NCBI RefSeq assembly: GCF_019443105.1
Contig: NZ_JAHZIJ010000002.1
Span: 410,609-474,608, forward strand
Direction: 5' to 3'
Source: Paenibacillus oenotherae
Lineage (GTDB): Bacteria > Bacillota > Bacilli > Paenibacillales > Paenibacillaceae
DNA: 64,000 nucleotides
In this document: positions 25,901 to 34,245 of the stretch, piece by piece
Layout of the letters: each line of letters starts with the position of its first letter
How positions within the stretch are numbered: position 1 is the stretch's first letter
Program-made: the position numbers and the translations under genes
Notes under the pieces: model-generated
Told to the model about the DNA's origin: nothing
Databases searched by the model: none
The model's input: the letters and a program-made list of their open reading frames with translations, nothing else

Positions 25901-26390
25901 AGAAAGTTCCTCCCATCACTTAGAGAATAATATATAGTTAAATTTAAATTCACCGACTCGCAGAAGCAAATATAGAATTATCCTTCTTGGGACTGCTCGC
26001 GTTGCTCGAGCTATCGTCCTTACTTTCAAATCCGGATGAGTTACCAGCATTCTAGCGCTAAAATGATCGGAGGTAATAAAGTATTGAATGTGAATGGGAG
26101 CAAGAGGTCGCACCACTAACCGTCTCCATAGGAGGCCGATTGTACTAAGGTTGAACCTCGTCCAGATAAGCATACAGGAACGCGAACTGCAGTTGCTCGA
26201 TCCGCGCGCCATACTTGCGCGCGACACGATTTTATACACCATTATAAATGATGTTCCTTTTCTTGAATAACAGAACTTATTCAGTCCTTTTATCTCGGTT
26301 TTGAACTAGGAATGGACGGATTCCCAATCTTAGTTCATAACCGAAAATTTTAATTTTATTATTTACAACGGTTTAAGTTATACTAAACAA
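25901..26390. other. Gap with a small GC-rich coding scar
   Basis: No intact gene. At about 26145-26230 the minus strand carries a GC-rich fragment reading RVARKYGARIEQLQFAFLYA and then YLDEVQP and a stop, clearly different in base composition from its surroundings and more like host genes. I read it as a remnant left by recombination. The remainder is AT-rich and empty. Confidence 0.4.
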
Positions 26391-28043
26391 TTAAGGCTCT
26401 AAATAATAGTAGTTTAAATATTCAGCACTTACTTTATCTCCATCTAAAATAAACTCTGTACAAGAGCCCAGTAGTTCATAATCTACTTCTGTCTCAAATG
26501 ACTCTACTTTCGAAATCAACTCATCTAAACGGAGAATACCATCATCTTGTGCATATATATTGATAAGCAAAAGCATCATGTAGACAGTAACTAAATGCTT
26601 ATTGCCATGATGGTACTGAACCCTTTTATCCAACATAATATAATGAATATCTACATTATTTGATTTTTCTACAACACGCTGATCGTAATCAAAAATATAA
26701 TCGATATTTTCTTTACGCCTTAAAAATTTTTCGTGTGTTGGTAGCTGCTTTTTAAATACTTTATTAAAGATACGCTGTATATTTAAGTAGTTTTCAGTTG
26801 GATTATAAACATTCTCCTGCCACTTACACTCAATTATTAGAAGAACATTCTTATCTAAATCATATAAAGCTAAATCGATTTCACTTCCATCTAGACTTTG
26901 TTGATGAGCAACCTTTTGATAATCCTTCTCCATCGAAATAACGATATTAGGGAACTTTTCCGCTCGGTCGGCTACCCACTGAACAATGGTATGAGCAATT
27001 GTATTGTTTCTATTGGTAATTTCTATTTTTTTATAATAATGCCCATTTGGAATATTAAAGTGCCAATCATTCAATAAAAATGAACTTGGAATAAAGTAAA
27101 TTTTTTCATTATGAAGGATCAATGGGAACTCTTGCAATGTTCCTTCATTATCCGTTGGAAACGTAAAGTATTCAATAAACAGCTTAAGTTGTTCGATGGG
27201 AATTCTTATCGCTTTATATGTGATTTCAATAAATTCTGATTGCGTATAAGAAAAAACTAAACTATCCTTTTTAATACCGATCCCCGGTATGCGATTAAAT
27301 TTACTGAATAATTGAAATTGGCATATTGAATATAAAAATCCAATAAATCTCCTGAGATTGGATAAATTTTCAATATAAGCACTGGTGATATTTCCACCCA
27401 TTTTCGAAAAATCTTTATCTACTCTTGTTATACAGAGCTCTATAAAATCTTTATCCTTTCCCAATGCAATCTTTCGTAACTGTTGTAAATCACGTGTTTG
27501 AAGATATCGACTAACTTTTTCTGCTGCAATTTTATCTTTCGCCATCCCTTCTCTATCATGAAGTCCATTCCCATAAATAGCTGAATCGATCATAGTATGC
27601 ATGATAGCAGGTCTAATAATCTGTATAACATCACTATTCATGTCAATATCATACTTACCATATGAGTTCATATCATTTAATCTTATTATGTATTGATAGT
27701 CATCCCATATATCTTTTATTTGAGGATAAACATTTTTGAAAAGTTGATATTCTGTATTATTAAATTCATAAGACTGATTTTGACTTACACTAAATTTAGC
27801 AATCTGTCTAATAAACCAACTAATTGCGTATCTCTCATCTTCGATCCAACTAAGGTTGCCACCTTGATTCAATTCAAAACAGCGTTCCTCAAGACGGATT
27901 AGAGGATAAACCAACATGAATCCTATATTACTCTTGTACTTTAGACAATACGATGAAATAAATGATTGAATTCGTCCCTCTATATCTGAAATTAACTTTT
28001 GTCGAAAATCATACTCTTTCTGCAGCTGAATATCTGATTTCAA
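26391..28043 (-). CDS. PD-(D/E)XK nuclease-like protein, 550 residues
   Basis: TTG start at 28043 (an in-frame stop lies immediately upstream; GGAG nine bases before). The first 330 residues are helical and unassigned. From about 345 the protein looks like a restriction-type fold: GSEIDLALYDLDKNVLLIIE carries Asp390 and Glu405, followed by Cys-Lys407 (ECK), the PD-(D/E)XK pattern. A Phe/Tyr-rich C-terminus follows. It comes 40 bases after a small frameshifted gene and belongs to a minus-strand run with the zinc-ribbon protein at 28438-30696. Probable DNA nuclease of a defence unit; family not recognised. Confidence 0.75.
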   Translation of the reverse strand: MKSDIQLQKEYDFRQKLISDIEGRIQSFISSYCLKYKSNIGFMLVYPLIRLEERCFELNQGGNLSWIEDERYAISWFIRQIAKFSVSQNQSYEFNNTEYQLFKNVYPQIKDIWDDYQYIIRLNDMNSYGKYDIDMNSDVIQIIRPAIMHTMIDSAIYGNGLHDREGMAKDKIAAEKVSRYLQTRDLQQLRKIALGKDKDFIELCITRVDKDFSKMGGNITSAYIENLSNLRRFIGFLYSICQFQLFSKFNRIPGIGIKKDSLVFSYTQSEFIEITYKAIRIPIEQLKLFIEYFTFPTDNEGTLQEFPLILHNEKIYFIPSSFLLNDWHFNIPNGHYYKKIEITNRNNTIAHTIVQWVADRAEKFPNIVISMEKDYQKVAHQQSLDGSEIDLALYDLDKNVLLIIECKWQENVYNPTENYLNIQRIFNKVFKKQLPTHEKFLRRKENIDYIFDYDQRVVEKSNNVDIHYIMLDKRVQYHHGNKHLVTVYMMLLLINIYAQDDGILRLDELISKVESFETEVDYELLGSCTEFILDGDKVSAEYLNYYYLEP

Positions 28044-28083
28044 TCACTTCAACTCCATTTTCTTTAAGTTCACCTTATCGTCA

Positions 28084-28378
28084 TTATTTAAGAACATTAT
28101 TGATGTCATCAATTAGCTTTGTTAACCGTTCTCTTTCTACTTCTGTAAGATCGTTCGCACTATTTTTTCTGGTCCAATTAACAAATGCCTTCGCAAGCCT
28201 ATACTTGGAAAAATCGCTAATAATACTTGAAAATAAATCAATAATTGGTCTAGTTACTTGTGTTTGTGCAGTATTTGAAGTATCCATACCATATTCATCC
28301 AGTAAGCGGATAATTCTTATGATGCAGCCATTGGGCTGCAATAAGCGGCTCTAACTCTGAAAGAAATCGATCGGTCAT
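28084..28378 (-). pseudogene. Small helical protein gene split by a frameshift
   Basis: A good ribosome binding site (GGAGGG) precedes ATG at 28378, giving MTDRFLSELEPLIAAQWLHH and then a stop after a few codons. In the next frame the reading goes on from about 28330 as RIIRLLDEYGMDTSNTAQTQ...FVNWTRKNSANDLTEVE to a stop at 28084. Together they would make one helical protein of about 97 residues. It is either a recent frameshift mutation or, less likely, programmed. It sits between the zinc-ribbon nuclease and the PD-(D/E)XK gene in one run. Confidence 0.5.
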
Positions 28379-28437
28379 TGTTTTCTTTCCCTCCATCGCG
28401 AATTGATTGCCACAACCGAATCAATTGCTGATCCTAT

Positions 28438-30696
28438 TTATTGTGATAGTTCAATTTGACTTGAGGTGCGTTTCCGTTGCTTATTCTGTTTATCGATGGC
28501 TTTACATTCCTTACAACCTGTCCACCTTGATGTTCTACGAACCACCATATTTCGCCATTCATGGTTTCTTGCACATTTCCACCATATATTTTTGTTCGAA
28601 CCCGGCAATATGGTTTCAGGCGTTAGGTCAGGAAATTCGATAGCATTCTTTTCATGGTTCCATTCCTTTGCGATTTCAGGATACAACGTAGCCAAACACG
28701 TTTCAATTGTTGCTTTCTTCCCGCTGCAATAAGGGCAAATATCGCCACGTATGGTTCGGTTACAAATCGCAGCAGGCCATTTATGTTTTTTTGCACACTT
28801 CCACCATACCGTTTCGTTGGATTTCGGTAAAAAATCCTGTGGTTGTTTGCCATTGTTCTTTTCGTAGTTCCATTCAGTAGCAATATCAGGATATAAGGCA
28901 ACTAAACTGTAATTATCTGTAGTCACTTTTTTCGTACAAGCAGGACACGAATCACCTTTGGTTCGATTATATACGAATGCATCCCACTCATAAGAACAGG
29001 TTTGGCATAACCACCACAGCCTCTTGTTTGACCCTTTTTTTACTTCATGAGGTAGTAGAGGTAAATTTAGGACAGAGTGCCACTCTTGGGCGACATGGGG
29101 ATGGGTGACTGTAATATTATCTTCAGGTGTAGCCACTTTTCCCGCGCAGACAGGACACCCTGCCCCTTGATGTCGTGAAGCAATCACCGCTTCCCACCGG
29201 TGACCCAATTGGCATCTCCACCATGCCTTATCCGTCATCCCTACGGTGACATCCAAGGTTGTCAATTCTCCGTTTAATTCTTGATCCCATTCTGCAGCAA
29301 GTGGAGGGTTCGCATTTGCTAAGATGCGAGGACCAGTTTTTAATCGCTTTACATAGTGAGTACTTTGATTACAGAATGAACAACCTTGACTCATGTGCCG
29401 AGCGATGATGGTGCTTTGAAATACATGATCACCATGTTCCGTACACTTCCACCACACCACTACTTTGTCGTGAGGATAGACTTGATCCGGTCTTAAGGTT
29501 CCGTTCTTCGTGTGATGCCATATTTTCGCAATTTTGGGATTCACATAAGCGAGTGATTGCTCCAATTTTATCTTTCGGAAATACTGGATCACCTCACCTG
29601 CTTGCTCATGTAAATCACTGCTTTCGAACTCTTGGATTTTCTTGATTTGTTCTTCACTTAACTGATGACGTTCAGCTATACACTGGAATATTTGAATGAG
29701 TACTTCCTTTAAGGAAGAATAATAACGTGTCGTGTCGTGTTCGAACACAATGGAACCATGAGGTTCAATCACAGGAAGGTTCGGGACACGAATCCGAATC
29801 AATTGATACATATCTTTGATTTTTTCATTCTTTTCCTCATCTTTATCAGCAATATCCGCATGATGTGGACCGTCATATTCCAATGCAAAATCGACTTCTG
29901 GGATCGGAACATCAATTTCGTACTTTTTCCCATCCGCAACTACCTTCAGTCGATGAAGGGTACTTGGGAATATTCTCTTCATGTTATAATAAAAGATTTG
30001 CTCGGCATGAGAGGATTGGCTTGCTCCATTACATTTCGGGCAATTGGTTCCTTTTTGAAAATCCGAACCTACCCGCATCTTTACTTTCGTAGACCAAGAG
30101 TGTTCGCAATCTCGGCATATCCATTGAGCTATATAACTAGAGCCAGATGATACTTCGAATGGACTTTTCCTCCCGTTTCCTTTCTCATCCCACTCTTCTG
30201 CAATCCACGGAAATAAGGCCCCGAATGATTCCTCAGGTAACACTTTCTTCCCGTCACAGTAAGGGCATCCAACTCCTTGATTGTGTCTTGAACTAATTAA
30301 GGCATTCCATTCGTGACGAGTGTCCTTATTGCATTGCCACCATGCCCTCAAATTCGTTCCTGCCACAATATCATAAGGTGTTAAACTTCCGTTCCGTATA
30401 GGGTGCCATTCCGATGCTAATATCGGGTTCACCGCAGCTAAACAAGTATCGGGAGCCACTTCTTTATTTGCACAAATGCGACACCCATCATTTCTCCGAT
30501 GGCGGTTGAAGATCATCGCTTCCCACCGATGCCCACATACGTCTGACTTCCACCATACCTTTTTGTGAGAACAGGCCCCATAATTAAACGGAGTTTTCCC
30601 TCCGTTATTTTCATGATCCCATTCTTTCGCTATCTCAGGATTAACGACTCCTAGACTTTTGGAGGGGGCAATTTTTCTTGATTTTCTTTTCTTCAT
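28438..30696 (-). CDS. Eight-zinc-ribbon (DUF4379-like) protein with Vsr-like nuclease
   Basis: 752 residues, start at 30696 with GAGAGGAG upstream. Eight copies of a zinc-ribbon repeat of about 65 residues are visible, each with P-x-I-A-x-E-W, a short N-G segment, V-W-W-x-C, H-x-W and a closing C-x-x-C: three before and five after a nuclease-like insert (about 228-330). The insert reads AEQIFYYNMKRIFPS, YEIDVPIPEVDFALEYDGPH and LIRIR, the layout of Vsr/PD-(D/E)XK nucleases (E, D, E-x-D-G-x-H). Zinc ribbons probably recognise nucleic acid. In the first repeat the first Cys of the ribbon is Ser (WWKSDVC). Likely a DNA-modification or DNA-sensing effector. Confidence 0.8.
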   Translation of the reverse strand: MKKRKSRKIAPSKSLGVVNPEIAKEWDHENNGGKTPFNYGACSHKKVWWKSDVCGHRWEAMIFNRHRRNDGCRICANKEVAPDTCLAAVNPILASEWHPIRNGSLTPYDIVAGTNLRAWWQCNKDTRHEWNALISSRHNQGVGCPYCDGKKVLPEESFGALFPWIAEEWDEKGNGRKSPFEVSSGSSYIAQWICRDCEHSWSTKVKMRVGSDFQKGTNCPKCNGASQSSHAEQIFYYNMKRIFPSTLHRLKVVADGKKYEIDVPIPEVDFALEYDGPHHADIADKDEEKNEKIKDMYQLIRIRVPNLPVIEPHGSIVFEHDTTRYYSSLKEVLIQIFQCIAERHQLSEEQIKKIQEFESSDLHEQAGEVIQYFRKIKLEQSLAYVNPKIAKIWHHTKNGTLRPDQVYPHDKVVVWWKCTEHGDHVFQSTIIARHMSQGCSFCNQSTHYVKRLKTGPRILANANPPLAAEWDQELNGELTTLDVTVGMTDKAWWRCQLGHRWEAVIASRHQGAGCPVCAGKVATPEDNITVTHPHVAQEWHSVLNLPLLPHEVKKGSNKRLWWLCQTCSYEWDAFVYNRTKGDSCPACTKKVTTDNYSLVALYPDIATEWNYEKNNGKQPQDFLPKSNETVWWKCAKKHKWPAAICNRTIRGDICPYCSGKKATIETCLATLYPEIAKEWNHEKNAIEFPDLTPETILPGSNKNIWWKCARNHEWRNMVVRRTSRWTGCKECKAIDKQNKQRKRTSSQIELSQ

Positions 30697-30978
30697 TTAT
30701 TGCTCCTCTCGATCTCCTCGAAACGTTTTCCCTGCATCAATTGGACATGCCAATCCTTTCAATCCCTAGAAAAAATGGTGGATTCGTACACATGACCAGT
30801 TCGTCCTAACTGGAGTAATTTTACTATCCTCAGTGAGCAAATTGTTAGGTGATTATGTAAGGAGCAAAGTACTCAAGTTCTTTGCCTCACACTACAAATT
30901 ATACAGAATTTTCTATCAAAAGGGACGAAGCTATAGTAAAATAATACTATTGCTTGATGTTTTAGAGGAGGACTGACG

Positions 30979-33265
30979 ATGGGGACAATATTAACAGAAG
31001 TAGAACAATGGCTTTCACAACGACCGCGTTGGCTGCAACACGCAGCACATCTTCTTATGCAAAATAACAATTTACTTACCGAAGACAATTATCGAGAACT
31101 AGTGTTATTGTGCAAAGTTGAAGCACGACTGATAGACTCTGAAGTAAAGCCCCGAAGTATTATAGCAGGCAGCCTCTCCGCAAAGGAAAGTTCATTACAT
31201 CTAAGACTTGATGCTATAAATAGTATCAAGGGGATTAGTGCCCTTAATCCCAGAAATCCTTTAAAATTTCAGAGCCCCCTTTCAATTGTATATGGTCAAA
31301 ACGGTTCCGGCAAATCAAGCTATGTACGCTTGCTAAAACATATATCTGGAGCTAAAAAGCCCGGAAAGCTAATGGGGAATGTTTATGCCCAAGAACAACA
31401 GCCTCAGGACTGTTCTTTAGCCATTACAAAAGATGGTACAAACCATGAGATTAACTGGACACCCGATCAAGGGGCTCTCAATGAACTACGCACATTCCAA
31501 CTATACGATACAGATTGTGCTAATGTATACGTTAATGATGAAAACGAAGTCGCTTACGAACCGTGGATACTGTTGTTTTTCAGCCAACTGACGGAAGCTT
31601 GTTTAAAAGTAGGCCAAGCTCTTAAACAAGAAATGGAGATTATATCATTAACAAAGCTTATTCCTCTTGAGGGCAGTTCTGGTACAAAAGCTGTTTTGTG
31701 GCTTAATTAAGATTAAGGATACAACTTCTAGTAAAGAAATAGAGGATAACTGTTCATGGACGGAAGCAGATGAAGTTACGCTTAGCACTAAAAGACAACA
31801 ACTGGCCGAGACAGATCCCATTGAAAAAATGAAGCAGTTTAGGACTACTGCGCAAAGTATTAAGAAACTACAAAGCATTCTTACAGACATTAGGGACTTT
31901 CTGACTGATGATTCGTGTACTAAGATAATAGATGCTAAATTAGACTACACGATAAAAAAGAAAGCTGCTGAAGAAGATGCCAAGAGTGTTTTTGAAGGAC
32001 TTCCTCTTGATGGCGTAGGATCTGATAGTTGGAAATTGCTTTGGGAGCAAGCAAGGGCTTTCTCTGAGCAACTCGCATACCCTGAACAATCATTTCCATA
32101 CATAGAGACTGACTCTAATTGTGTACTTTGCCAGCAACCACTTTCACCTGAAGCACAAGGAAGGCTAAGTAGTTTTGAAGCCTTTGTTAAAGATTCGCTC
32201 AACAAACAAGCACAAGCTGCAGAGTCACATTACAATACATTGTTAAAAGCAATTAAAGAAATACCGTCTGAGTCAACACTAGCACTTCATTTTAACTCAA
32301 TAGGGATTACATCAGATGAAGAAAAACAAGCCATTCTCGAATACTGCATTATCTTAAAAAAGAGAAGCGAGAGCTTGAATGGTGCGACTTCACTTGACCA
32401 ACTTGCGATCTTACCACAAGTAGACTTGTTGAAGTCTTTTGATGAAGCGGCGGCTGCGAAAGAACAACAGGCTGCTGACTACGAAAAATTAGCTGAAACA
32501 GAAAACAGAGACGAATTGAAGAAAAGCGTAATTGAGCTTGAAGCTCGAAGATGGCTTCACCAAAATAAGTCTGTCATTGTGGAAAATGTAGAAATGCTAG
32601 GAAAAACAAAAAAGTATAAAGCGGCTATTACATTGACTAGTACGCAATCGTTATCGACCAAGAAATCGTCACTGTCGAACGAATTAATTACTGCCGAGTA
32701 CATAAAAAGATTTCAAAAGGAGTTACAAGGTCTAGGAGGCTCTAGAGTCAATGTTGAATTGACTAAAACTAGGGCTGAACGAGGGCATATTTATCATCAG
32801 GTGAAACTTAGAAATTGCCCTCCACATATTCGAACTTCTGAAGTGTTGAGCGAAGGAGAATTCCGAATAGTGTCTCTTGCCGGATTTCTTGCTGATGTTG
32901 AAGGTGGCTCAGATAGTTCACCTTTTATTTTCGACGATCCTATATCGTCATTAGATCAACTGTTTGAGGAGGCAACTGTAAAAAGAATTGCTAAATTGAG
33001 CTTATCCAGACAAGTGATTGTCTTTACTCATCGTCTCTCTTTCCTAACTTTACTTGAAGATGCGGCTAATGAAATGGGCATTGATTGCGGTGTTACATGG
33101 CTCAGGGCGGAATCTTGGGGAGCTGGTGAACCTGGAGCTACGCCTGTATTTGCTAAGAAACCGGACAAGGCGTTTCGGTGCTTCCTGCGAGCAGACGCAT
33201 CAGGATCAATTAGAACTCCCGTTGTTCAACGAAGCCGAAAAAATGATTACAGCACCTGCTGGTGA
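30979..33265 (+). pseudogene. RloC-like zinc-hook AAA ATPase, frameshifted
   Basis: The only large plus-strand cargo gene in this part. ATG at 30979 follows GAGGAGG. The first frame (243 codons) contains Walker A VYGQNGSGKSSYVRLL and a YDTDCANVYVNDENE segment, then stops at 31710; the protein goes on in the next frame with coiled coil, a zinc hook (CVLCQQPLSPEAQGRL), more coiled coil, the ABC signature LSEGEFRIVSLAG and Walker B PFIFDDPISSLD, and stops at 33265. A short piece in a third frame (DQLELPLFNEAEKMI) suggests a second frameshift or deletion near the end. The family is the PrrC/RloC-type AAA_13 ATPases. As written it is broken, and no anticodon-nuclease domain is visible. Confidence 0.75.
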
Positions 33266-33297
33266 AGAGCCGATGTGGTTTAGAAAAGGAAATAGAT

Positions 33298-34236
33298 TTA
33301 GGTTGTTAATGCAATGTCTCCTGTTTGTTCATCCGATGATTGCATACAACAAGGACAATCAAGTTCAGCTTCTAAGCAAAAACGATGAATTATTTGGGAG
33401 GCCATTAACGAATACTCGCGTTCAGGCTTCACATATGCGTATAGAATATCCCGCTCCTCAATCAACTCTTCCATTACGCTTGTATTTTCGGGGTCAGCTA
33501 TCCATTTCGTCATACATCTTCTTACTCTTTTGATTTGAGCTGTAATAAGCGTTGCAATACTCAGTCGATCTTTAAACAGTTCCTTCCGGTCCAAGCCATA
33601 TGTAATGATGGATGTGTAACCTTTATCACTTCTTGGATATATATGACCCTCATCAGAATACTCAAGATGATTTTTGGGGACATCGACGCAAGGATTAAGA
33701 AGTAGCGGTACTTCCTTATCCAAGTACTTATGATTCTCATGATGACTTATTCTCATGTTATCGTCCGCTAATGGAAATAAATTTCCTTTACCTCGGAGAA
33801 CTTTAACTTCGGGGGAATCACCTCCAATAATATATTGATAAATAACGCTATTACAATTATGACAAGAAGGTAGTAAGTTTTCCCACTCCCAAGCAAGCCA
33901 GTAATAACCTGTCCGACGTATAGCTCCGCCTCTCTCTTGCAGAACTTTAGCCTTAGGTCTAAAATGCTCGATTTCCATCAAACCAGTTCCTTTGGGTAAT
34001 GATTCGCAGTACGCGCATTTACTATGAAACATAGTATCTAGCTTTTGTCTAACATCGTCTTCATCATATTTAAGAAACTTGTGTATACTTTCAGAATTAC
34101 CTTTTTCTTCACCTGCCTCTGCAAGAGAAGCAAAGTAATCGGAATAGACATTAATGGCCTCTGTCAATCTACCTCCAAGAGAACACTCCTTTACCAAAGT
34201 TGCTGGTATCTCAGTTGATCTTACAACCTTCAACAT
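33298..34236 (-). CDS. HNH endonuclease, PtuB-like (TIGR02646 type)
   Basis: 312 residues from ATG at 34236 (AGGTGG five bases upstream; a GTG three codons earlier overlaps that site and is less likely). HNH layout: KCAYCE with Cys74/Cys77, EIEHFRPK with His91, and LLPSCHNCN with Cys125/Cys128/Asn129. The IEHFRPK...YYWLAWEWENLLP pattern is that of the retron/Septu-associated HNH family (PtuB). It begins nine bases downstream of the preceding ATPase gene and is translationally linked to it. Expected to be the nuclease activated by the ATPase. Confidence 0.85.
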   Translation of the reverse strand: MLKVVRSTEIPATLVKECSLGGRLTEAINVYSDYFASLAEAGEEKGNSESIHKFLKYDEDDVRQKLDTMFHSKCAYCESLPKGTGLMEIEHFRPKAKVLQERGGAIRRTGYYWLAWEWENLLPSCHNCNSVIYQYIIGGDSPEVKVLRGKGNLFPLADDNMRISHHENHKYLDKEVPLLLNPCVDVPKNHLEYSDEGHIYPRSDKGYTSIITYGLDRKELFKDRLSIATLITAQIKRVRRCMTKWIADPENTSVMEELIEERDILYAYVKPEREYSLMASQIIHRFCLEAELDCPCCMQSSDEQTGDIALTT

Positions 34237-34245
34237 AGGGTCCAC

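Noticed and set aside
25916-26242. 108-codon minus-strand frame
   Set aside because: Ser/Arg-rich composition and no start signal; it is an off-frame reading of the GC-rich scar.
33054-33533. 159-codon plus-strand frame at the end of the broken ATPase gene
   Set aside because: Mostly antisense to the HNH gene and off-frame to the ATPase; only the short DQLELPLFNEAEKMI piece looks coding and is mentioned with the pseudogene.
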